A DNA stretch of 53,720 nt, from positions 1 to 53,720 of the forward strand of contig WTXD01000108.1 in the NCBI GenBank assembly GCA_022496205.1. The letters run 5' to 3'. Under the pieces are notes generated by a model, which saw only the letters and a program-made list of their open reading frames with translations, did no database searches and had not been told where the DNA came from. Shown here in pieces: positions 33,601 through 44,093 of this stretch (positions are counted from its first letter, which is position 1; every line of letters starts with the position of its first letter). Origin of the DNA: Gloeopeniophorella convolvens. Its lineage: Eukaryota; Basidiomycota; Agaricomycetes; Russulales. Made by a program: the position numbers and the translations under genes.

Positions 33601-34809
33601 CTCGGGTGCGGTGCAGATGTCAATGCCAAGGGCGGCCGGTATGGCACTGCCCTACACACCGCTGTGCTCATCGGGACCCCCGACGTCACGCAACTACTTC
33701 TTGACCATGGCGCGGATGTGAATGCCCAAGGTGGCGAGTATGGCACTGCCCTACAAGCCGCTGCGTGCCGTGGGACCTTCGACATTACGCAACTGCTTCT
33801 CCAGCGCGGTGCGGATGCTAATGCCCAAGGCGGCGAGTATGGCACCGCCCTACAAGCTGCTGCGCACCGCGGGTCCCTCGACATCACACGACTGCTTCTC
33901 AAACACGATGCAGATGTCGACGCCCAGGGCGGCAAGTATGGCACTGCCCTGCAAGCCGCTGCTTCGCGCGGGTCCCTCGACATCACACGACTGCTTCTCG
34001 AGCATGGCGCGGATGTCAATACCCAAGGCGGCGAATTTGGCTTTGCTCTACAAGCCGCGGCCGCATACAGGTGGTCTCCCGACGTCACGCGACTGCTTCT
34101 CGATCGCGGTGCGAACGTCAATGCTCAGGGCGGCAAGTATGGCACTGCTCTGCAAGCCGCTGCATCCATCTGTGCCCTCGACGTCACACAGCTGCTCCTC
34201 GACCACGGCGCAGACGTCAATGCTCAGGGTGGCTACTACGGAACTGCCCTGCAAGCGGCTGCGTCCCACGGGTCCCCCGACATTACGCGACTGCTTCTCG
34301 AGCACGGTGCGAATATCGACTCCCAGGGCGGCGTATATGGCACTGCTCTACAAGCCGCAGCCGCATACAGGTGGTCCTCCGACGTCACACGACTGCTTCT
34401 CGACCGCGGCGCGGATGTCAATGCTCAGGGTGGCAAGTATGGCAATGCTCTTCAAGCCGCTGCATCCAGCTGTGTCCTTGACGTCGCACGCGTGCTTCTC
34501 GAGCATGGCGCGGATGTCAATGCCCAGGGCGGCGAGTACGGAACTGCCCTACAAGCCGCGGTGTGCCACGGGTCCCTGGACATCACGCAACTGCTTCTCG
34601 AGCACGGTGCGGATGTCAATGCCCAGAGCGGCGTGTATGGCACGGCCTTGCAAGCAGCGGCAGCGGCCTATCGGCGTCATCACACGGCCCTCGACATCGT
34701 CCAATGTCTCCTCGAACATGGAGCAGATCCGAGCATCCAAGGCGGTAAACATGGCTCTGCGCTTCAAGCTGCGTTGTCCAAAGCTTATGCGCCGTCTTTG
34801 CCGAGGTGA
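30638..34809 (+). CDS. NLR3: Goodbye-NACHT-ankyrin STAND protein, open, with altered C-terminus
   Basis: Exons 30638-30940, 30996-31046, 31098-31299, 31346-31498, 31551-31700, 31757-31781, 31843-32445, 32502-34809 total 3795 nt, i.e. 1264 residues without internal stop. Goodbye domain with LFPPAQAVLGGIGVLLK as exon 2, Walker A GKPGAGKTFL over the 25-nt exon 6, Walker B YIIVDALDEC, CVTSRPEDDI, after-NACHT region and about 14 ankyrin units. After GSALQAALSK the protein ends abruptly in AYAPSLPR. NLR1 and NLR2 continue with about 20 more residues (EVAQLLS..., EIAQLLS...). The DNA jumps at this point from the ankyrin end to flank sequence (ATGCGCCG.CTTTGCCGAGGTGAC) that lies about 350 bp further on in NLR1. 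A deletion therefore removed the last helix and the normal stop. Likely still translatable; stability of the uncapped array is uncertain. Confidence 0.88.
33340..34790 (+). repeat. Ankyrin-coding repeat array of NLR3 with a 300-bp higher-order duplication
   Basis: About 14 units. The marker AAAYRWS.DVTRLLLDRGA appears twice, at DNA positions near 34053 and 34353, exactly 300 bp apart, together with the following units (QGGKYG.ALQAAAS.C.LDV). So a three-unit block was duplicated independently of the four-unit block in NLR1. Confidence 0.85.
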
Positions 34810-36600
34810 CGTGATCACAAGACAATGGAAACATGAGCGCCACGACGCACGGCGGTGGCTTATGCTATAAGATTGCATGCACAGCGTCAAAGCAGTACGG
34901 TACTCATACTCGGTGGGAAATGGAGGTGGTGGAGGATACTCCCACCGCGTCGCGAGTCGTGATATTTTGACGAATGTAGAGTAGCTTGGCTTAGCTTGCG
35001 CCAGTAGAGGCCACGGTTGATATTGAGAGCAGAAGGTGAGGCTGTATTGCGGAACGTAGGTCAGGATACGGCAACGCCCGCCGGGTGCCTCTCTATTGTG
35101 GGCGCAACGAGGCCCCACCATCCGCGAGACAGCAACGCGATGCAAAACATGATGGAGCACCTCAGTTAATGAACGAAAATCCGACCACGCTTCTCGGCCA
35201 CCAAATAGCGGAGTGAAGCCGGTGTCTCGTTGTCAGCTCATTGGATTGGACAGCAGAAGGGGAAGGGGCCGCAGCGAGGGTAAGAGATTGCAGATGGCGC
35301 TGTGCTGGGATAAGCCTTCGAAGGCTCTCCGTAGGTAAGGAGAATTGATGGGTAGTTCACAGCGTGCGATGGACTGGTTGAGGGATAGAGAAGCGGTCTG
35401 GTGGGCGAGGATGCAAGCTCGAGCATGTGCAACGGATGTAAGTTCAAGAAAGACCATCTCGGAGGCGCGACCCGTTTTGGGCGTGTGCTTTTCACGGCAT
35501 TTCCCGAGCGCGCGGGGCAGCGCCTGCGCGGGGCCGGCTCATGTGCATGAGCTCAAGCTCAAGCTGCGCTTGAGCGCAGTTGTCCAGTCGTACGTCTGAA
35601 CCGGGCAGGGGTCTCCTCTAATGCTGTGATGATGTATGAATGTCTCAGGTACGCATCAACGCACACTCTTTCGTTCACTTCGATGCACCAAACGCCCCCA
35701 GTGCTCAAGCGCTTATGTCTTGAAACGGGCCTCTGCAAGTTTGTGGCTGCTATCGACGCTCCTGACAGCTCCTATCAGCTGTTCCGCTACCCCGCGCAAG
35801 CTTTCTCATACCGGCTGTCCCAACAGGTCTCATAGATCGGAGCCCTTTGGGAACCGAGAGCTACGAGCGCTTAGAAGCGAATGGGCATTGGGCTGGCAGG
35901 AATTGGTCCGCCGCTGAATCCCTATCTTGCGTGCTCTCGCTGACGATGATATTCTGCTCCTGGCTATGCGATGGCCATTCTTGTTCCATCGTGCCCCGGC
36001 GCCGCCCACGCCACCCACCCAACCCAACCGTTGATTGGCGCCTTCACGCTCCCTGGAGTGTCTGGCACCGTACGGCAGTCAAACCAGCGTATCAATCCCC
36101 AGCTAACTCTCGACACTTCGACGGTCTTACCGCGCTACTCCCTGCTCAATATGCCCGGCGTTGCGCAGCGCTCAACATAGCAGCCCGTGCAGAGGAAACA
36201 GCTGGTCCCACCCGGACGCCAGAGGCCCACGATGGGCACTTGAACCATCTCGAGCACGCCGAGCGAACATGGTCCAGGAGAGCTGTGCCCTCAATAGCTT
36301 GCCACCCATCGCCTACCTCAATCTGCGGGCTTGCGCTCTCGACAGCGGGGACTCATCAGCAAGGGCCTCCCTCCCTTGATACCTCAAATTCAATGCGTGT
36401 TCGTCTCTGGTAGCCATACTCGTCAACACGCCCGCAAAATCTGGGGTTGGGACTAATCCTTGATGCCATACTCGCAGCACGTGCTCGGCCGGAATTGTCC
36501 CTCTGCTTCTCAGTGATACGAGACCATAGAGAAGCGTCATGTAGCTTTTCAGCCCCCTCGCATGCCAATATATTCATATTCATAAAGCACCGCGCGGCGT
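34810..36600. other. Paralogous 3' flank of NLR3
   Basis: 34810-35500 matches the NLR1/NLR2 flanks and 35500-36600 matches 16900-17738 plus 25838-26138. At 36296-36301 it shows the uninterrupted AGCTTG into which the retrotransposon inserted in module B. A conserved coding-like scrap (ARRCAALNIAARAEETAGP, about 36150-36210) has no assignable start or family. Confidence 0.6.
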
Positions 36601-36949
36601 TTCGATGGGCCTTGTTCTCTCAACCGCTCTAGACCCATGGATGAAATGACAAACCGAATGCAGAAACGCGACAAGTGAGCGAGGTTGGGTTGATAGGTCT
36701 GCGCCGCAACGACGTTGCGCACCTAATGACATCCGCTAGTATCTAGGGGTATCAATGAGCGGAAGCTGGCGCCCTGCGAGCGCACAGACTCGTGAGTCGT
36801 GACGCACAGCCCGAACACCGCAGACAGCCGGCCAATCACAGACTTCGCAGCGTGGCAGAGCGGGCTGTGTGATAACGCCATTCTCGACTTCTGATCTGCC
36901 GACGTAGAAGTCTTTGTCCATGAGAGGCTCGATGCTGTGGATGACGGGG
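36601..36949. other. Region without a gene
   Basis: Nothing firm. A minus-strand frame (36736-37014) containing HSIEPLMDKDFYVGRSEVEN looks coding-like locally, but has no partner elsewhere in the window and no recognisable domain. Confidence 0.3.
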
Positions 36950-37600
36950 ATCAAGTACGCGTGGCGAAGTGTAGAGAAATGACCTGGACATGCGTCGGGC
37001 CGGACTTTGCACATGCAGGTACTGCGATGCGTCCAGCGCGCACGCTACTCGACGGCCTTCCGCCAATACTGGCAACCGGGACTACCCCCGAGACACAATG
37101 AGCAGGACGAACCGAAGGAGAACGTACACACGCACCAATAGCCCAGTCCGGGCAGCACGACAGAGCCACTCAGGCAGCACGCCCACGCGTAATAGGCACA
37201 CACAGCGGCGGCGCTCGCGTTTCCAGGGGTGGGGATCAAGTGGGGATGGCCGCGCGTGCGGCGCGCGGACGGGAGGTATGGTGTGCTTGGGAAAGGAGAG
37301 AGCGTGGGACAACTAGGGTGGAATAAGGCATGCCTAGGGGTCGATGAGTACGTGGGAGGTGTCGCCGGCGGTGATGATGCTGTGGCGAGGGCGAGCAGCT
37401 GAGGAAGACGCAACTGCGCGCGAGTCGCTCGCATCGAATGGGATCCTCAGCGCCTGTGTCAGCGCCGCGGGGACAGCAGCCGCATCGGAGGGGGGGGGGG
37501 GCAAGGGGGACACATAGGGACAGCACAAAATAGCACAGGCGTGCTCCACGGAGACAAGCCCGGGCCCGTGCCATGGTCTGCCAAGGCGTGCGTGCAAGAC
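36950..37600 (-). pseudogene. Degenerate TcdA/ThiF-like copy (type 2, module C)
   Basis: Minus-strand pieces: RGADTGAEDPIRCERLARS (compare RGADTGAEELIWREQLARS at 7030-6960), a run similar to 6400-6900 (SQAHHTSRPRAA region) and CCPDWAIGACVRSPS. A homopolymer of 12 G (37490-37501) lies near its upstream end. Frames are broken throughout. Confidence 0.5.
37490..37501 (+). repeat. Poly-G homopolymer (12 G)
   Basis: Twelve consecutive G within the degenerate Tcd-like copy. It could be a slippage hot spot or a base-calling artefact in length. Confidence 0.7.
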
Positions 37601-37601
37601 T

Positions 37602-38289
37602 TTGAGTACCGTCCGGTGTGCGTGCGGTGGTCAACATGGAAATGCCGATGAGAAGTCGCTGGTCAAGACTAGTGAGGTTGTCGGTGCAATGCACGCGACG
37701 GTGAGAACTTGAAGTTGATTGTTGAAACGTTGATTGTCGAAACATATTGCGAGTCCGACCTGCGGCACCAGCTCGCGTGCACTGCTACGGTCAGTGACGT
37801 AGCTCTGTTTTGTTATATACACTCACTGCCACTGCCACCCAAGGCTACCCCAGGCGCCCAGGCCCCCATCCGGCCAGTATCTATCTCAACCGTGTTTGTC
37901 CACGTAGCTGCTCGTTCAGCTCTCTCAACGCCGTTCCTCTGACTCTGTTATACCTGAGCATTGGTAGCAGTTTCAGGATATGAGCGCATTCATCCAGGAC
38001 CTGCGGCACCTCGAAGCATGTTGTTCTCCCTTGACTAGAGGCATGCCAGGCTGTGTATGGCTCCGGGCGCTCGTAAGTCTGCTTCGATCAACTCGAGCTG
38101 TTTGTGTAAGGGCGCACGCGTACCACACGTGCACTGTCCTCGTTCGGCCCAACTGAGTATCGAGTGCATCAAGGACTACCGCTATTACAGTTTGCACCGC
38201 CCACACTCCCAGCTTTTATTCCCTCGCTGCACAATCGCAAATCATATCCCTGCCCCCTTCCTCCCTGCGACTTCCATCCGATTCGACCC
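37602..38289. other. Upstream region of NLR4
   Basis: No gene. The last ~70 bp is pyrimidine-rich (CCCTGCCCCCTTCCTCCCTG) just before the NLR4 ATG, a common feature of fungal core promoters. It is not similar to the upstream regions of NLR1-3, in keeping with NLR4 being the divergent member. Confidence 0.4.
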
Positions 38290-41200
38290 ATGTCGATAAG
38301 AACACCACCAAGCTCAGACTCGGCCAAATTTCGGTCACTCTTTGACAACGCTTTGAGGGAATACGCCAAGCAGACAAGTGCAGACCTCGGCCCTCTCTAC
38401 GAGAAGCTCAAGGATTGTACGTCTACAAAATCTATTGTCAAGATTGTCCAAGAGCAAGCGCAAGTGTTTGAGGCATACCGGAAAGGCGATGGTCCTGGGG
38501 CGACACTCATGGAAAAGCTCTCTCCTCTCATTGATACGGTGCTTGCTTTCAATGATAGTTTAGGCAGTGCTGTCGGTGATGTGCGCTGCCAGTGGAATTT
38601 ATCTTGCGGAAACCGTCCTCTAACATCTATTTATCAGGTATTTCAGCCCGCTAAATTCATCTGCGCTGGCATCGGCCTCCTCCTCAGGGTGAGTTGTCTC
38701 CCCGACCCCTCCCTATTGAGCATGTCAGTGATGGCTCCGGGATCCAGGCATCTAAAGGTGTTTTCGAGAGCTATGACGCTCTGAGTGACACCTTCATAAC
38801 CCTGGACCGCATTCTCGAACGCGTCCAGGTGTACCAATTGGTCGAGCCATCCCCACCTATGACTAGGATCATCGTCGAGACGATGGTAGAGCTCCTCAAC
38901 ATTTCTCGGACTTGCAACGAAGGAGATGAAGCAGGGGAGAATCAGTCAGCGGACATTTGCTGTGTTTCTGGGTTACTACTCACTGACCCCACTATGCAGA
39001 GAAATTCGGGAAGAAGTTGCTCGGAGACAAACCGATCGAAGACACCGTGAAGCGCCTCAACAGACTGACGCTCGAAGAGAGCCGGATGTCCGCAACGGAA
39101 GTGCTCAAGACGGTCCATAAGACACTCGGATATGTCAGAAGCACCACAGAGTGTGCGTAACGTTCGTTTGGTAGATCACGGATATGGCGTCCTCAGTGAT
39201 GACCAGACGATGAAGTCGCCAAGACTAAGCTAGAAGATGCCCTTGGTAGCTACTTGTCATCCTCCGATCGGGTCGCGTCAGCTGATGCGTGGATCAGCTG
39301 CAATCCAGAAGATAGCGAACGATGTCAACAGGATTGAGCGTTCGTCGCACAAGCCACTTCGTCGCCCGTCGCCCGCCTGACGCTGGCATTGCTCAATAGG
39401 TCGCAAGGCACGAGAAGAATGCGAGAGATGGCTGTCCCCGCCCGATCCCTTAACGACTCAGAATGAGAAACGGAGGCTGTGCCATCCTGGGACGAACGAC
39501 TGGTTCATCCACGGGAACACCTCCGGAGAATGGGCAGCGGGGCATGGTTCTCTGTTATGGCTACACGGAAAACGTAGGCCCCCGAGTCGATGCCTTGGAG
39601 GTTGAAGTTCTTGACATTCATGTCCGCAGCTGGCTCAGGAAAGAGCGTTTTATGGTATGTTGGGCAACATCTCATCGCATGAATACGTGCTTCCGCTGAC
39701 TCGGTACTCAGCTCTACCATCGTTGAACACGTTCAACACCTACGTCGGATTGGACTCGCCACGTCGGCGTACTTCTACTGTGACTTTCAAGACTCTAAGA
39801 AGCAAACTTTCGACAGCATCCTTCGCTCCGTTCTGCTGCAGCTCTGCGAACAATCCAATGCTTTCTCTGAGATACTGTCTCGTCTCTGTACGCTTTACGA
39901 CTCCAGTCTCGTGCCCACGGACGACGAACTTGAACTCTGCTTGAACCGCATGCTGGAGCTCCCAAAGGAAGCGCCAAAGTACATCATCGTCGATGCATTG
40001 GATGAATGCTCAAACTCTGGATCACAACCGCGTCGAGGCGAAATCCTCCGATTCCTTCGCCGTCTCTCCGGTTATAACTACCCAGACGTGTACATCTGCG
40101 TCACCAGCCGCCCAGAGGCTGACATCGAGAGTATCCTTAGGCCCCTTGCGTGCAGCTGCATCAATCTCGAAAAGGAGATGGGCCAAGCACATGGGATTAG
40201 CAAGTACATACAAGAGTCGATCGAAAACCATCCCGGGATGCAAGAGTGGGCGGCGGAGACCAAGGACCTTGTTGTCAAGACGCTGACACGGAATGCAGAT
40301 GGGATGTAGGTTAACCAATGACGCACCATGTTCGCGTACTGACACCACGCTACCACAAATTAGGTTCCGATACGTGTTCTGCCAGCTTGAGGAGATATGT
40401 GACTGCCACGAGGCGACGATACGACCCACTCTCGAAGCACTCCCGAAGACATTGTACGGGATGTACGAGTCAACGCTGCATCGGATCAAGCCAGGGCAAT
40501 GGCAATATGCTCACCGTATTTTCCAATGCCTGTCCTTCTCACTCAGGCCGCTGCGGGTCGAAGAACTCGCGGATGTCTTGGCTGTGGACTTCGGTTCAGA
40601 GGTCCCCGAGTACAAGCCTGCATGGCGAAAAGACAGGCCGGAAAAGGCAATTTTGTCGGTCTGCCCTGGCAGTTTCATCACCGTCGTCGGTGGCGTTTGG
40701 AGGGAGAGAGTGGTGCAGTTCACACACTTTTCCGTGAAGGAATTTCTGGCGTCAGGCTACATTTCGCATGCGCAAGATCATATCTCTCGCTTCCATGTCC
40801 TTCCGATACCATCCAACACCACCCTTGCACTCACATGCCTCAGCGTCCTTTTCGCAATTGCCGACCAACCGAACATCGCCCAAATTGGCTGGAAAACTCC
40901 ACGCTATGACATGGCCGAGCTTTCCTCAAACGAACTGCCCCTTTTCTTCTATGCTATCCAGCACTGGCTTGACCATGCGCGGTTCGGAGACGTCTCACTA
41001 GGCACCATTGGCACATTGAATGTCTTTTTTCGACCGACCAACTCCTATCTTTCTACCTGGATCCGACTTCATGACCCCCATAAATCTCAACTTGGGCGAA
41101 GTGATGTCATCTGCCGGCCCGAGCTACCAAACTTCCCAGTGTACTGCGCCGCCATGTGCGGGCTCACCCACGTCGTAAATTCCTTACTCACGTCAAATCT

Positions 41201-42149
41201 CCAAGATGTCAACGTGATAGGAGGCCCATGTGGTACACCTTTACATGTGGCAGTCAATGGCGGACACCTCGAAACTGCAGAATTACTTCTGGAGCGAGGC
41301 GCCGATATCGATGCGGAGGACGACAAACGCGAGACCGCACTATACGTGCTCCTATCATCCGGGACTTCCCATCCCGAAATCGTGCACATGCTTCTTGACC
41401 ACGGCGCGGACAGTAACGCTCAGGGTGAACATGGACCGGCGCTGCAAGTGGCAGTAGCCGACTGACCTATCGACATTGTGCGGCTGTTTCTTGACCGCGG
41501 TGCGGATGCTAATGCCCAGGGCGGTCGCTACGGGACCGCCCTGCAAGCAGCGGCGTCTGGGAGGCGTCTAGACATCGCGGCGCTAGTTCTCAAGTATGGC
41601 GCGGACATCGATGCTCGGAGCGGTGAGTATGGCACAGCCCTGCAAGCAGCAGCAATCCGCGGATCCATAGACATCGTTCAGTTTCTCCTCGACCACGGCG
41701 CGGATGCCAACGCCCAGGGCGGCAAGTACGGAACTGCCTTACATGCAGCGGCCTTCAATGGCTTCAACGACATTGTGCGGTTGCTGGTCGGGCGCGGGGT
41801 GGACATCAATTGCCAGGATGCGTTGCGTGGGACCGCCCTACACTTAGCGGCGCTGAACGGATTCGTCGACACGGTGTACTTGCTCCTTGAGTGCGGCGCG
41901 CATGTCAATGCACAGGGCGGCGAGTATTGTACAGCTTTGCAAGCTGCGGCGGCATCGTTCTATGGCTTCAACGAGCTTCCCAATCTCGTGCGACTGCTTC
42001 TCGACCATGGCGCAGACGCGAGTATCCCGGGCGGAAGGTTCGGCACGGCGCTGCGGGCGGCGACGATCCGAGGTCATTCCGATGTTGTGCAAATGTTGTC
42101 GAACGCCATGAGCAATCAAGATACTTCTCGGATGTTGATGGAATCTTAG
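38290..42149 (+). pseudogene. NLR4: divergent Goodbye-NACHT-ankyrin gene with frameshift and nonsense codon
   Basis: Same exon plan as NLR1-3: exon 1 38290-38580, exon 2 38638-38688 (VFQPAKFICAGIGLLLR, 51 nt), a 25-nt exon with Walker A (GKPGSGKSVL, about 39633-39657), Walker B IIVDALDEC (about 39981), and after-NACHT from about 40365. Defects: one extra T in AACATTTCTCGG (38902-38904) shifts the frame before the expected LATKEMKQGR. The region 39150-39400 needs another frame change to reach AIQKIANDVNRIERSSHK. A TGA at 41463-41465 interrupts the ankyrins (VAD-stop-PIDIVRL) in an otherwise continuous frame. Eight unit boundaries, less uniform than in NLR1-3. The C-terminus (MSNQDTSRMLMES) is shared with the fragment at 26139. 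It represents a second NLR lineage that was duplicated together with the first. Confidence 0.8.
41220..42110 (+). repeat. Ankyrin-coding repeats of NLR4
   Basis: About eight units of ~99 bp, with diverse loop text (GADIDAEDD, GADSNAQGE, GVDINCQDA, GADASIPGG), i.e. without the strong homogenisation seen in NLR1-3. Confidence 0.75.
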
Positions 42150-42899
42150 GACAGGTGAGGGTTACTCCCGTTGTCACATCGAGCATCTCTCCCTCCGTTT
42201 CGTCGGTTGCGGTTGCGGCTGCGGTTGTTTTGCGTTGTGCACTGACTTCCTGTAGGCAGACTTTGGTAGCAGGCTACATGTCCTCGTACCAAGTCCAAGA
42301 TATAGCCTGAGACAGATGCAGAGTAGCATGGACCAGAGATTGGCCGGGATAGAGGATACGGTGGAGTAGCACAGGCACACATGTTATTTGCGGTCTTTTA
42401 TGGGAAGTAGGCACGAATCAATACCCCAAAGTTGAGCTTCCGTACAACCGACGTGCCATGCATGCGTTGAGAACTAAGTAAGATTGGACGAAGCGTACAG
42501 CGGTTTTGAAGAGAACTCCTACTCGACCAGGTTGTGGGGCGCGAAGTGGGCGACGGGAGATACCAGGGCCTACACTTCTTATCTGAAACCCATGGGTGTT
42601 GCTGTCTTCCTGTCGACAAGGAGACGTGAATCCTCGAAAGAGCCAGCAGCTCGATAAATAAACGCCATACACGCGCTCGCGAATCAGCTTGCTTGAGCAA
42701 CGGAGCATGGGGTGCGTTGCTTATTTCGGCTGCGAAAGCTGGCACTTGATCGGTGCGCTTCGAGTATCAAGGAGAGGACGGGGATGCCGCGGCGTACGCA
42801 GTGCGTGAGTCGCTCGGCCTCGGGCCGACGTTGTCGATCGCGTCTATACCAGAGTGAGTGAGTTAGCATGGTGTCCGGCGGCACAGTATCCTCAACAAA
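42150..42899. other. 3' flank of NLR4
   Basis: Nearly identical to 26227-26899. One small copy difference is an extra GGTTGCGG-type stretch near 42205-42230. No gene. Confidence 0.6.
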
Positions 42900-43290
42900 C
42901 GTTGCAAAGCCGCGCACGCTACTTTCAGCGTGACGGTGCCCTCGCGCGTGGCCGCCGCGTGCCGGTCGAGCGGCGAGATCGTGACAGAGTCAGAGTCGAC
43001 AAGCCGCAGATAGCGCGGGCGGGCGTGGGCCGCACAGCTGCTGACACCGTCGCAACCGACGACGACAGTCGCGCGTCGCACCGCGGCGCCGGGGAACCGT
43101 GGCTGCGCGCAAATAGCTCGCAGAGGATATCCTCGGAGCTTGCTTCCGAGGCGGTTTCGGCGAAGCTGGACGGGGACAGTGCGGGGAGCGAGGGAGGATA
43201 GACGTGCGCGCTGCACGGTCAGCGCGCCGCTTGGTGCGTGAGCGGGCATCGGCGAGGGAGAGGAAGGAGTAGGTGGCTAGGGCGATGCGC
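42900..43290 (-). pseudogene. Degenerate TcdA/ThiF-like copy (type 3, module C)
   Basis: The minus frame gives VRRATVVVGCDGVSSCAA, then LRLVDSDSVTISPLDRHAAAT and EGTVTLKVACAALQRLL. It aligns with the nucleotide-binding core of copy C, with a damaged glycine loop, no leader and no C-terminal half. Partner: 26900-27373. Confidence 0.55.
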
Positions 43291-44093
43291 TCGGCGGCGA
43301 GGTTGAGGCACGTCGACCACGTCTGTCGCTCAGTGCCCGGTTAGCAGTACCCAGCGGCGCAACACACGCACAGCAAACGCACCAATGGTGACCCAGTCCG
43401 CGCCCTCAACCCAATGTCACGTCCCAGTTGGACGTTGGACGTTGACCTTGAGCGACGAGAGCGTGGCATAGTCAATTGGGGTCGACGGGATGCTCCGCGG
43501 CAGCAGCAAGGAAGGTGTGGTAGTTGTATGCGAGCTGCTCGCAGAGGAGACGTTCCCCTGCGCCGTTGATGTCGGTGTCGGTAGGACCCAGTGACGCGAC
43601 GGGGCCCGGGCTGGAACAGTTGCCCCCTCAATGCGTGCTACCGAGCTAGAAGAGTCTATGATGGTGTTCTGGATAGAGAGAGGGCTGGTAGGAGCTGGCG
43701 ATAACTATTTACGGATCCTGCATCCTGCGTCCCGCGCGTGCTGGCTATACCCGACGACCCGACGATTTATAAACGAAATCCGCAAGAAACCCGTCAACTT
43801 TGGTAATAACCACGGTGACTGCATGGCAGTGCAGACCAGAGCTAGCCATGCTTTGTGGTCACACAAGGAATATAAGGTGTAGACGAGATGAGGTCGAGAG
43901 GCACGCGCGAGTGCATCTGAGGCCAAGGTTGGCGCCAAGCAGTGCCGGCGAGCCCGGGGGAGCCTCGCAGTGCGCACTGCGACTCAGGCATACTACAATA
44001 ATAGGGTCTGCTGGCTAATCCTAGCAGCCCGATACAAGCATAACGCTGTAGAATATGGATCTCTGGGTACTACGGCCTCGAAAAACCAGCCGC
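43291..44093. other. Edge of the duplicated region, then unique sequence without a gene
   Basis: 43310-43640 still matches 27450-27800. From about 43640 no similarity to other parts of the window is visible, and no gene was found before the FAD oxidase stop codon. Confidence 0.45.

Noticed and set aside
33722..34870. 382-codon plus-strand ORF in another frame over the NLR3 ankyrin array, and similar long frames at 3600-4457, 14149-14643 and on the minus strand (3748-4200, 33471-34121)
   Set aside because: The ankyrin period is a multiple of three, so a frame without stops in one unit stays open across the array. The translations are low-information repeats (FSTAARMSMP-type text) and have no start, intron or family support.
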